NCBI RefSeq assembly: GCF_026626665.1
Contig: NZ_JAPNKE010000002.1
Coordinates: 8,514,001-8,578,000, forward strand
Origin: Nannocystis pusilla
GTDB taxonomy: Bacteria > Myxococcota_A > Polyangia > Nannocystales > Nannocystaceae
Reading direction: 5' to 3'
Length of the DNA stretch: 64,000 nucleotides
The notes under the pieces are model-generated. The model had not been told where the DNA came from. It did not search any database and worked only from the letters and a program-made list of their open reading frames with translations. Below, piece after piece: positions 26,081-35,875 of the stretch. A program made the translations under genes and the position numbers. Each line of letters starts with the position of its first letter. Position 1 is the stretch's first letter.

Positions 26081-29032
26081 ATGCAGCGTCAATGGTTGGA
26101 CTGGCAAGGGCCGCTGCTCCCCGCGGCCGCCGCCTGGCTCATCGAGCGCCACGCCGAAGGTCGTCGCTGCGACCTTCGGGCGGTCCGCTGCGTGCTGCCG
26201 GGCGCCCGCGCCGGTCGCGTCCTGCTCCACCTGCTGCTCCGGCAATGCGCCGAGCGCGGCCTCCGCCTGGTCCCGCCGCAGGTCCTGACCCCTGGGGCGC
26301 TCGCCGAGCTCCTGGTCCCCGGCGACTCCCGCACCGCCTCGACCCTCGAGTGCACCCTCGCGTGGATGCACGTCCTGCGTGAGGCCCGCCCCGAGCACAT
26401 CACGCCGCTCCTGCCGAGCCGCCCCGACTTCTACGACTGGCCGGCCTGGCACGACCTCGCGGGCACCGTCGTCGGCGTCGTCGACGAGCTGTCGGCCGAG
26501 CTGCTCGCGCTCCGCGACGTCGCCCGCGTCGCCGCGCGCATGAACATGGACCGCGAGGCCGAGCGCTGGGCCGTGCTCGAGCGCCTCGAGGCCCGCTACC
26601 GCGAGCGCCTCGCCCGCGAGGACCGCATCTGCCCGCACGAGCGCCGCCGCGAGGTCATCGCGGCCCTCGTCGACGGCGCCACCCCCGTCGACCCCGATCA
26701 CCAGCTCGTGCTCGTCGGCGTCGTCGACCTCGCCCGCGTCCATCGTGCCATCGTCCGCGCCTACGGCGACCGGGCCACCGCCCTGATCCACGCGCCCGAG
26801 CACCTCTACGCCGGCTTCGACGCCGACGGCTGCGTCGAGCGCAACTTCTGGTCCGGCCGCCCGATCGAGATCCCCGACGAGCAGCTCGTCATCGCCGACC
26901 GCCCCGCCGACCAGGCCCAGGCCGTCATCCGCTGCCTCGCCGACCTTCGCGGCGCCTACCGCCCCGAAGAGGTCACGATCGGCCTCGGCGACGAGAAGCT
27001 CGCGCCCACCATGACCCAGGCCGGGCAGTGGGCCGACATCGCGGTCCACGACCCGCGCGGCCTTTTGGCCCTGCACGGCCGCCCGTTCCGCCTGCTGCAG
27101 GCCGGCCTCGAGTGGGTCCGCGACTCGCGGTTCTTCCCGTTCGCCGCGCTCATCCGCCACCCCGACGTCGAGGGCTTCGTCCGCCGCCTGCTCGGCAAGG
27201 CCAAGCCGCAGGCCGGCCCCGCGCCCGAGTGGGCCGAGGGCAAGCCGGTCGAGCAGGTCGCCGAGGACGTGCCCTTCAGCGCAGGTCTCGAAGGACAGGG
27301 CTCAAAGGACAGCAAGGGCGACGTCGCCGCCGACGACCACACGATCGTCGAGTGGCTGACGGTGCTCGACCGCTATCACACCGAGCACCTGCAGGACAAC
27401 CTCGGCAGCGCCTGGCTGGGCGACGAGAAGGTCGCGCGGCGGATGCAGATCCTCCACGACATCGTGGCCAAGCTGTACTCGCCGCTGGTCGGCGACCGCC
27501 GGCCGCTGACGCAGTGGTTCGAGCCGATCCTCGAGGTCTTGCGCAACGCCTACGGCCACCTCGACGTCCACGCCAAGGCGATCAGCGACCAGCGCGTCGC
27601 CAACACCTGCATCGAGATCGCCAAGAATCTCGGCGGCCTCACCGGCGCCGCGCCCGGCCTCCAGCCCGACGTCGACGGTCCGACCGCGCTGCGCCTCGTG
27701 CTCGCCCAGCTGGCCGGCCTGCGCGTCCCGGAAGATCCGCGCTCGGGCCAGATCGAGATGCTCGGCTGGCTCGAGCTGCACCACGACCCGGCGCCGGTGC
27801 TGGTGCTGGCCGGGTGCAACGACGGCGCCGTGCCGCAGGCGGTCACCGCCGACGCGTTCCTGCCCGACGGCCTGCGCGAGCACCTCGGCGTGCTCAGCAA
27901 CGGCCGCCGCTACGCCCGCGACGCCTACCTCATCGAGGCGATCCGCCGCAGCCGCGTCAAGTGCACCTTCATCGCCGGTCGCCAGGCCGCCGACGGCGAG
28001 CCGCTCACGCCCTCGCGGCTCCTGCTCGCCGGCGACCTCGAGCGCCTGCCCGCGCGGATCCTCCGCCTCTGCGATCCGAACCACGCGCGCCGCTGGGCCT
28101 TGCCGTACGGCGCCCCGCCCTCGGGCGCCACCTCGGGCTTCCGGATCCCCGAACCCGGCCCCGCCGTCGAGCCCCCGGCGATGACGGTCACCGAGTTCGG
28201 CTGGTATCTGCGCTGTCCGTTCCGCTACTACCTCAAGTACGTCCGCCGCCTGCGCCTCGTCGACGACAGCGCCGTCGAGCTCGACGCCCTGCAGTTCGGC
28301 AACCTGACCCACGACGTCCTGCAGCGCTTCGGCGAGGACCCGTCGATCGCCGACAGCGTCGACCCCGAGGCGATCGCCAAGTACCTCGACGGCGTGCTCG
28401 ACGACCGCGCGCGGGACACCTTCGGCGCGCGCCCGCTGCCGGCGATCCGGATCCAGATCTCCCGCCTGCGCCAGCGCCTCGTCGCCTTCGCGCCGCACCA
28501 GGCCCGCCGCCGCGCCGACGGGTGGAAGATCCGCCGCTGCGAGTTCGAGCTGCCCGAAGAGACATATCTGCAAATTCCCGATCAGGCGCCGATGCGGATC
28601 AAGGGGAAGATCGATCGCATCGATCAAAACGTCCGCGACGGCTCGTGGATGATCATCGACTACAAGACCAGCGAGTCCGGCCACAGCCCCGACAAGACCC
28701 ACCGGGCGGCGCGCGGCTCGGCGAGCCAGTGGAGCGACCTGCAGCTGCCGCTCTACCACCACCTCGCGGCCCAGCACGGCTACACCGGGCCGGTGCAGCT
28801 GGCCTACATGAACCTGCCGAAGAAGCCGGAGCAGGAGGCGCTGCACATCGCGCGCTGGACCCCGGCCGACCTCGACGACGCCGTCGGCACCGCGCGAGAC
28901 ATCGTCCGCAGCATCCGCGCCGGCCGCTTCGACATCATGGGCGACTTCGCCGCCCGCTACCAGGACGACTTCGCCAACATCTGCCAGACGCGCGTGTTCG
29001 GCGGCGCCGACGACCTGGAGGCCGAGGCGTGA
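26081..29032 (+). CDS. AddB/RexB-like helicase-nuclease subunit with PD-(D/E)XK domain
   Basis: The 983 residues start at the ATG at 26081 (MQRQWLDWQGPLLPAAAAWL). The N-terminal part resembles an inactivated helicase of the AddB type (LRAVRCVLPGARAGRVLLHL) without a clear Walker A. The C-terminal PDDEXK_1 nuclease is intact: PPAMTVTEFGWYLRCPFRYY, then GKIDRID near residue 840 and WMIIDYKTSE near 860, then QLPLYHHLA. Only single cysteines remain where AddB enzymes have an iron-sulfur cluster. An acidic insert (GLEGQGSKDSKGD) carries palindrome half sites. The stop overlaps the next gene (GTGA). Together they should process double-strand break ends for RecA. Confidence 0.82.
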   Translation: MQRQWLDWQGPLLPAAAAWLIERHAEGRRCDLRAVRCVLPGARAGRVLLHLLLRQCAERGLRLVPPQVLTPGALAELLVPGDSRTASTLECTLAWMHVLREARPEHITPLLPSRPDFYDWPAWHDLAGTVVGVVDELSAELLALRDVARVAARMNMDREAERWAVLERLEARYRERLAREDRICPHERRREVIAALVDGATPVDPDHQLVLVGVVDLARVHRAIVRAYGDRATALIHAPEHLYAGFDADGCVERNFWSGRPIEIPDEQLVIADRPADQAQAVIRCLADLRGAYRPEEVTIGLGDEKLAPTMTQAGQWADIAVHDPRGLLALHGRPFRLLQAGLEWVRDSRFFPFAALIRHPDVEGFVRRLLGKAKPQAGPAPEWAEGKPVEQVAEDVPFSAGLEGQGSKDSKGDVAADDHTIVEWLTVLDRYHTEHLQDNLGSAWLGDEKVARRMQILHDIVAKLYSPLVGDRRPLTQWFEPILEVLRNAYGHLDVHAKAISDQRVANTCIEIAKNLGGLTGAAPGLQPDVDGPTALRLVLAQLAGLRVPEDPRSGQIEMLGWLELHHDPAPVLVLAGCNDGAVPQAVTADAFLPDGLREHLGVLSNGRRYARDAYLIEAIRRSRVKCTFIAGRQAADGEPLTPSRLLLAGDLERLPARILRLCDPNHARRWALPYGAPPSGATSGFRIPEPGPAVEPPAMTVTEFGWYLRCPFRYYLKYVRRLRLVDDSAVELDALQFGNLTHDVLQRFGEDPSIADSVDPEAIAKYLDGVLDDRARDTFGARPLPAIRIQISRLRQRLVAFAPHQARRRADGWKIRRCEFELPEETYLQIPDQAPMRIKGKIDRIDQNVRDGSWMIIDYKTSESGHSPDKTHRAARGSASQWSDLQLPLYHHLAAQHGYTGPVQLAYMNLPKKPEQEALHIARWTPADLDDAVGTARDIVRSIRAGRFDIMGDFAARYQDDFANICQTRVFGGADDLEAEA

Positions 29033-32000
29033 GCGACCCCGAGAAGCCGCCGCGCCCCGAGTCGCTGTGGCTGTTCGGCGAGCCCGAGGCGGCCGCGGCC
29101 CAGCCCCCACCTGTCCGCAAGGCCAGGCGCAACCGACCCGCGCCGCGCCAGGTCGCCCGCCCGGCCCGCGACCTCTTCAACGCGGTCGCCGGCGCCTTCG
29201 CCCGCAGCGCCGAAGCAGCCGCCCGGCCGGCGCCGCAGCCCGCGGAGCCGATCGCCGAGCCGCGCAAGCGCGGCCGCAAGGGCGACCGCGGCGGCGAAGG
29301 ACATGTCCCCGAGGACAGGCAGGCCCGCGGCGCGAGCGACCCGCAGGCCGGCGGACCTGTCCCGACGGACAGGAAGACCCGCGGCGCGAGCGACGCGCAG
29401 GCCGGCGGACCTGTCCCGACGGACAGGAAGACCCGCGGCGCGAGCGACGCGCAGGCCGGCGGGCCTGTCCCGACGGACAGGCAGGCGCGCGGCGCGAGCG
29501 ACGCGCAGGCCGGCGGTCCTGTCCCGACGGACAGGCAGGCGCGCGGCCTGAGCGACAGCCAGGTCGGAAGCTCTGTCCCTTCGGACAGGAGGACGCCGAG
29601 CGACACGCCGACAGGCGGACCTGCCCCCGCGGACAAGAAGCCGCGCCGCGTGAGCGACGCCTCCGGTGGGCCTGTCCCGACGGACGGGCAGGCGCGCACG
29701 ACGGACGCGCGAGCGAGCGAATCTGTCCCGACAGACAGGCAGGGGCGTACGACGGACGCGCGAGCGAGTGAATCGCGGGGCGCGAGCGACACGCCGGCTA
29801 GCTCAGGAGCCGTCGTCGCGGGAGCCACGGGCGAGGCGGAGCGGCCTATCCTCGAGGGCAAGCCCGAGGTTTGGGGTATCGCGCTCGATGACCGCTATCT
29901 CGCGGAGCCGACGGACGCGGAGCGCTCGGTTTCTGCGGCCAGCGCTCGCGCGGCGCCAAGCCCGAGAAGACCGCCGAGGTCGGCGCCCAGGAGTCGAGGG
30001 ATGCGCACTCGCCGCGCGGAAGCCCGCGCCGCGGAGGCCCGTCTTGACTCTCACTCCGAGCGCGAGCCTGGTCTTGAGAGCGTTCCTTCCGAAGACCTCG
30101 AGTGGTCGCGCCTCGAACCTGCGGACCCCGAGCTGAGCGCCGAGCGAGAGCTCGTCGCCGAGGACATGCGCGCCGGTCTCGGCGAGCTCGACGCCCTCGA
30201 TCGCCACCGCGAGGCCTCCGATCGACCTGAACCTGCGGACAGCCTCGCCGACGCGATCGCTCTCGCCGAGGCCGTCGTGCTCGACCCGCCGCACGCGCGC
30301 AAGCGACATGCGCGAAAGGACAGGTCGCAGGTCCTCGAAGAAGTCCCGCCCGCGCCGCGGCAGGACGTCCTGGCGGTGATCGCCGAGGCCGAGCGGGTCG
30401 CCGAGGCCGCGCTCGACCTGCCGCCGGACCCGCGGCTCGCGGGCGGGCACCGGCTCGAGCACATGCGGATCCTCGCCTCCGCGGGCTCGGGCAAGACCTA
30501 CCAGCTGACCAACCGCTACCTGCAGATCTTGAGCCGGGGCGCCTTCCCGTACTCGATCCTGGCCAGCACCTTCACCCGCGCCGCGGCCGGCGAGATCCGC
30601 GATCGAATTTTGCGCACCCTCGCCGAGGCCGCCGACGACGCCGCCAAGCGCGACGAGCTCGGGCATCGCCTGCACCGCGACCTCGCGCGCACGCGCGTGC
30701 TCGACCTCCTGGCCAGCCTGGCCAACAACCTGCACCGCCTGCAGATCCGCACGCTCGACAGCTTCTTCGGCACGATCGTGCGCTGCTTCTCGCTCGAGCT
30801 CGGCCTGCCGACCGACGCGCGGATCGTCGACGAGGACGAGGCCTTCCGTCTCCGCCGCGAGGCGATCGGCCTCATGCTCGAGGAGGGCGACACCGAGGCG
30901 ATCATCGAGCTGCTCGCGTCGCTGACCGAGGGCAGCTCGGAGCGGGCCGTCACCGACACGATCGACAACACGGTCAGCTCGCTCTACGACCTCTACCGCG
31001 AGGCCCAGGACACCTCCGCGTGGGAGGCGATCGCGCCCGAGCCGACGTTGGGAGAGCAGGAGCTCGACGACGCGATCGCGGCGCTGCGCTTCGCGGTGCC
31101 GACCGACCTCGGCAAGCGCGGCATCGAGGCGCACACCAAGGACTGTCAGCGCGCCGAGCAGTGTCGCACCGGCAGCTCCGACGACTGGATGGAGTTCTTC
31201 ACCACCGGCCTGGCCAAGAAGGTCGCGGAGAACGAGCTCGTCTACTACAACAAGCCGATCGCCCCGGGCACCGTGTTCGCCTACCGGCGCCTCCTGAGCC
31301 ACGCGCGCGGGGTGTTCCGCCGCCGCGTCATCGAGCAGACGCGGGCCACCTGCACCCTGCTGCAGCTGTTCGACAGCTGTTATCGCCGGGTCAAGCGCGA
31401 GCACAAGGTCCTCACCTTCGCCGACCTCACCGTCGCGCTCGCCCAGGCCGACCTCGCCGGCCACCTCGACGAGATCTGCTTCCGCATCGACGCTCGCCTG
31501 CGCCACGTCCTGCTCGACGAGATGCAGGACACCAGCATCCAGCAGTGGAACGCGCTGCGGCCGATCGTCGACGAGACCGTCTCCTACTCGACCGACGAGC
31601 GCAGCTTCTTCTGCGTCGGCGACGTCAAGCAGTCGATCTACGGCTGGCGCAACGCGTGCCCGGAGATCCTCTCGCGCCTCGACGACCTGCTCCATCGGCC
31701 AGGCGGCCAGGTCCTGCACAAGGAGACCCTGGCGACCAGCTTCCGCTCGTCGCCGGCCGTCATCGAGGTCGTCAACAAGATCTTCACCAACCTCAAGGAC
31801 AACCCCACGCTGCTGCGCTACCCGTACGCCGCCAGGCGCTGGGACTCCGAGTTCGAGCAGCACACCACTACCCGCAAGATCGCCGGCTACGTCCAGGTGC
31901 GCGCCGTCGGTCGCTGCGAGGACCAGGGCAAGCGCCAGGCGCTGCGCCTGCAGGAGGCCGCGGCGCTGGTCGCCGAGCTGTACCACCGCCACCCGGGCAA

Positions 32001-33682
32001 GACGATCGGCGTGCTCCTGCGCACCAACGGCGCCGTCGGCCGCGTCCTCTACGAGCTCGGGCCCACGCGCCTGAAGATCCCCGCGACCGGCCGCGGCGGC
32101 GGTCCGCTGACCGACGCCCCGGCGGTCAACGCGATCCTCGACCTCCTGCGCCTCGCCGATCACCCCGACCACTCGATCGCCGGCTTCAACGTGTTCGCCA
32201 GTCCTTTGGGACAGGTGGTCGGCTTCGACAAGGACGACCGCAACCTGCAGCGCCGCGTCGCCGCGCGGGTGCGCCGGCAGATCGCCAGCGACGGCCTGGC
32301 GCCGACGCTGCAGCAGTGGGTGCGGGCGATCGCCGGCCAGGTCGACGAGCGGCAGTACCGTCGCTGCATGCAGCTCATCCAGCTGGCCCAGGTGTGGGAC
32401 GAGCGGCGGACCCTCCGCTGCGACCAGTTCGTCGCCATGGTCGAGACCCGCCCGGTCGCCGACCCGGCGGCCTCCGCGGTCCAGGTGATGACGGTCCACC
32501 AGTCGAAGGGCCTCGAGTTCGACATCGTCATCCTGCCCGAGCTCGAGATCGAGCTGGCCTCGACGCGTACGCTCAAGGTCGTCTACGAGCGCGACGGCGA
32601 CGCCGGGCCGGTGGTGCGGATCGCTCGACATGTCTCGAAGGACATGTGGCAGCAGTTCGACGACCTGCGCCCGATCTTCGAGCAGCACATCGACCGCCTG
32701 GCCCACGAGAGCCTGTGCCTCCTCTACGTCGCGGTCACGCGCGCGCGAGGGCCTGTTCATGTTGGTCGACCCGCCGAGCGAGGGCAGCCGCGGCGCGCCG
32801 GCGAAGGCTTCGGCGCTGCTGATCCACGCGCTCCACGAGGGGCCGGTCGAGCCCGACAGCGTGCTGTTCGAGTACGGCGACCGCAGCTGGCTGGCGCCGC
32901 ACGCCTACGTCGCGCCCGACGTGTTCGACCCGTCGGACCCGCACCTCGAGTCGTCGCGCCCGCAGGCGGGCGAGCGCCCGGCCGCCGACGCGACCGCGAG
33001 CGAGCCGACGAGCCTCAGCTTCCTGCCCTCGCAGGGCCCGCTGGTGCGCGCCGCCGTGATGGCGCAGGACCCGGGCCGCACGGTGGCCGACCACATGCAC
33101 CTGGCCGACACGCCGCTGTCGCAGTGGGGCGCGGCCATGCGGGCGCTGTTCGGCGAGATCGCCTGGTTCGAGGAGTTCAACCCCAGCACCCCGCGGCTCG
33201 AGGCGATCGTCCGCGCCGCCACGCCGGCCCGCGACGAGACGTGGGTGCGCGCGCGGGTGCAGGAGTTCCTGCGCGTGCTCGAGGGCCCCAACCTGCGCGC
33301 CGCGCTGAGCCGCGGCGAGCGCGACCCGGCCGCCTCGCGCGTGGAGCGGCAGATCCCGTTCGCCCGCCTCGACGGCAGCGGCGCCCTCCAGACCGGCGAG
33401 ATCGCCCGCCTCGTGCTCGAGCTCGACCCGAACCTCGACCTCGACCTCGACCTCGGCGAGCTCGACGCGATCGGTCTCGAGGGACATGTGCAAAAGGCCA
33501 CCGTCTACGGCCTCTGCCTCGACAACATCGAGAAGCTGTCCGAGGCCGAGGAGCGGGCCAAGGGCTACCGCGACGCGGTGTCCGCCTGGCGCGCCGCCGC
33601 AGCCGAGCAGGCCGGCCTCGAGAAGAAGCAGGTCGAGGTCGTCCTGCTGTTCCCCGCCGCCGACGCCGTGCTCGCGGTGTGA
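29029..33682 (+). CDS. AddA/RecB-like UvrD-family helicase with a long repetitive N-terminal extension; frame break near 32741
   Basis: The product starts at the GTG at 29029, coupled to the AddB-like gene. The first 475 residues or so are low-complexity and include an 18-residue repeat. The superfamily 1 helicase begins at RILASAGSGKTYQLT (Walker A near 485). It continues with FTRAAAGEIRDRIL, LLDEMQDTS (Walker B), VGDVKQSIYGWR, LATSFRSSPAVIEVVN, VMTVHQSKGLEFD and YVAVTRAR. At 32741 two bases of a GC run appear to be missing: the frame reads ARGPVHV while REGLFMLVDPPSEGS continues in the other frame to 33682. The C-terminal nuclease-like region lacks the catalytic residues (GEIARLVLEL and VYGLCLDN replace the DRL and DYKT-type motifs). 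Corrected length is about 1551 residues. Confidence 0.82.
29304..29587 (+). repeat. 54-bp in-frame tandem repeat, each unit with one TGTCCCGACGGACA palindrome
   Basis: Palindromes start at 29304, 29358, 29412, 29466, 29520 and 29574, exactly 54 bp apart. Three central copies are identical. The unit encodes 18 residues (PVPTDRKTRGASDAQAGG). More diverged copies follow to about 29760 with irregular spacing. The array lies within the N-terminal extension of the AddA-like helicase. Confidence 0.95.
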
Positions 33683-33799
33683 GGAGCGAAGCGCGGCGGC
33701 CGAGCTGAGGCGGTTCGCTGCCGACGCGGCGCTCGCGAACCCGGGACGAGGCGCGACGACGTGAACATCTTCAAAAATGGCATGCTCGATCGAGCATGT
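33683..33799. repeat. 5' flank of the group II intron with a perfect 18-bp palindrome
   Basis: Between the helicase stop and the intron is CATGCTCGATCGAGCATG (33781-33798), perfectly self-complementary. It is followed by one T and then the intron's GTGCG. Several bacterial group II introns insert just downstream of hairpins. Here the palindrome could be the recognised target, or the terminator of the AddAB-like operon. Confidence 0.7.
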
Positions 33800-34304
33800 G
33801 TGCGCCAAGGAAGCCTGGCGAAGGAGGAAGCAAGGAAGCAGAAACCTTTGAGAGTGACCCTGTGCGAGGGGACCTGCCCTCGTCCGGCAAGGCCGAGTCC
33901 CGGCCGGAACCGAGTGTTGCGCGGGATCCGGAGACGGAAACGCGAAGCGTACACAGGGAGCACGTGGGCCGTGGAATCAGCCTCGAAAGGTTCAGAAGTC
34001 GAGGAGGCCGACGCTCTACATGCGGCGGAAGGCAACATCCTCGGGCTGAAGGCTCGGTCGTTCCCGAGGACTCCTCCGGGGTCGTGGAACACGGCACGTG
34101 TGCAAGGGGGTCACCCAGGAACTTGGGAGGCCCTGCTGTCTCCACGGACAGGTGGTACATGCGACGCGAGGGCGAACCGAAGCGCGCGTGGAAGGGCAGC
34201 AGGGAGTCGGAGCGCCTCGTAGTACCGAGGAGGCCGGGGAACTCGACCCGCGAGGACCCGGCGGAGGGAAGGGGGCGCCTTGTCAGAGAACCGAGGAGGG
34301 AAAG

Positions 34305-35641
34305 ATGTCGGGAACACCGAAACCCACCAACATCTCAACGAAACAAGATCGGATAGCGAAGCTTGCGCAGCAGATGCCCGGGACGGCGCTGAGGACGCTG
34401 GCGCACCACATCGACATCGAGTGGCTGACGGAGGCCCATCGGATGACGCGCAAGGATGCGGCACCCGGGGTCGACGGCGTGACCGCGGAGGCGTACGAGC
34501 GCGACCTCGAGGGAAACCTCGAGCGCCTGCTCGGGTCCGCGAAGACGGGGCTGTACAGGGCCCCGCCGGTGCGGCGCGTGGAGATCCCGAAGGGCGACGG
34601 CAAGACGCGGCCGCTCGGGATCCCGACGCACGAGGACAAGGTCCTGCAGCGCGCGGTGGCGATGGTGCTGGAGCCGCTCTACGAGACGGAGTTCTACGAC
34701 TTCTCGTACGGCTTCCGTCCGGGCGCTCCGCGCATCAAGCGTTGGAGGCGTTGTGGCGGGGCCTGATGAACAAGCGGATCGGTTGGGTGCTGGACGTCGA
34801 CGTCCAGAGCTTCTTCGACACGCTCGATCATCAGGTCTGCCGGGACTTGCTGAGCAAGAGGGTGAGCGACGGGGTGATCGTACGCCTCGTCGGCAAGTGG
34901 CTGAACGCGGGTGTGCTCGAGGGCGGCGTCGTGAGACGGTCCGAGGCGGGCACGCCGCAAGGGGGCGTGATCTCGCCGCTGCTGGCGAACATCTACCTGC
35001 ATGAAGTGCTCGACCGATGGTGGGTCGAAGACGTGCTGCCGCGCATGCGTGGCGAGGCGTTCCTCATCCGCTACGCCGATGACTTCGTCATCTGCTTCGA
35101 GCACGAGGACGACGCGAGGAGAGTGCAGGCCGTGCTGCCGAAGCGATTCGAGCAGTACAACCTGCGCCTGCATCCGGAGAAGACTCGCTTGCTGCGATTC
35201 GAGCGCCCTCGCGGCGACGAAGCGCCGAGAAGCGGACCGGGTCAGTCGCGCTCGTTCGACTTCTTGGGCTTCACCCACACGTGGGCGAAGACGCTAAGAG
35301 GCGGGTGGGCCGTGCTGCGCAGTACGATGCGGTCGCGCTTCACGCGGGCGGTGCGAGCGATCACCGACTGGTGTCGCCAGCATCTCCACGCACCCGTGGC
35401 CTATCAGGCGAAGATACTCGCGGCGAAGCTCCGCGGACACGACCAGTACTACGGGATCACGGGCAACTTCCGTGCTCTTCGCAGGCTGCGATACTGGGTC
35501 GAGCTCGCCTGGTGGAAGAGTCTGAGGCGACGCTCGCAACGGAGACTCTCCGCGGCGCGCTTCTCCAAGACCATCCTGGCCAGGTTCCCACTCCCACTGC
35601 CACGCGTCGTGCACTCCGTGTACCGCTCAGCGAACCTCTGA
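34305..35641 (+). pseudogene. ltrA: Group II intron reverse transcriptase/maturase, frameshifted at about 34724
   Basis: The ATG at 34305 follows GAGGAGG. RT motifs in order: KDAAPGVDGVTAEAYERDL, RRVEIPKGDGKTRPLGIPTH, FYDFSYGFRPG, then after the break VLDVDVQSFFDTLDH, GTPQGGVISPLLANIYLHEV, the catalytic FLIRYADDFVICFE, LRLHPEKTRLLRF and FDFLGFTHTW. A maturase X domain ends the protein at 35641; no HNH endonuclease domain is present. At 34721-34726 the sequence GGGCGCTCC should be GGGCCGCTCC to read FRPGRSAHQALEAL: a single C is missing. If real, the intron could not retrotranspose on its own; if a sequencing error, the protein is complete at about 445 residues. Confidence 0.88.
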
Positions 35642-35647
35642 CAAGAA

Positions 35648-35681
35648 GAGCCGGATGCGGGAAATCTGCACGTCCGGATCC
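35648..35681 (+). ncRNA. Group II intron catalytic domain V
   Basis: A 34-base hairpin begins GAGCCGGATGCGGGAAA and closes with ACGTCCGGATCC. It has the AGC catalytic triad, an 8-bp lower helix (one mismatch), a bulge and a GAAA loop. It lies directly downstream of the reverse transcriptase stop, as in other bacterial group II introns. Confidence 0.9.
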
Positions 35682-35716
35682 GTGGGGGGAGGACCGCGAG
35701 GAGACCTATCCGAGCG

Positions 35717-35875
35717 ACCAGAGCGCTCGGCAAGACTCGGTGAACCTCGCGGCCCTCTCTACCCGACCCTTGACGCAGTGCTGCCTGCCCAGGGCCCGCC
35801 TCGCGTCGATCCAGCGGGAGATCGCACCGCGGGACATGTCCGAAGGGACCTGCGATCGACGACGTTCCCGCGGCG
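35717..35875. other. 3' flank of the intron; no gene
   Basis: The 160 bases between the intron and the lipoprotein gene stop contain one copy of the dispersed palindrome (GGACATGTCCGAAGGGACC near 35833-35851) and no reading frame with gene-like features. I could not match this flank to the 5' exon side as parts of one gene. Confidence 0.5.

Larger units (their letters stand above)
33800..35716 (+). mobile_element. Group II intron
   Basis: The 5' end GTGCGCC at 33800 fits the GTGYG consensus. The 500 bases before the protein are highly structured (domains I-III). The reverse transcriptase lies in the domain IV position. A 34-base domain V with the AGC triad ends 34 bases before the putative 3' end. 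Domain VI can be drawn as GGGAGG pairing with CCTATCC, leaving the branch-point A at 35708 bulged. The 3' boundary is estimated to within a few bases, 7-10 nt after that A. It is a retroelement that mobilises by reverse splicing. The intron sits between the AddAB-like operon and a minus-strand lipoprotein gene and disrupts no recognisable gene. Confidence 0.88.

Noticed and set aside
27028..29028. Two kilobases of open frame upstream of the helicase in its own frame
   Set aside because: Arg/Pro-rich sequence opposite the codon structure of the AddB-like gene; the GTG at 29029 overlapping the AddB-like stop is the sensible start.
34305..35641. Retron or DGR reverse transcriptase
   Set aside because: A canonical domain V and VI, GTGCG 5' end and maturase motifs identify a group II intron; no msr/msd or template repeat is present.
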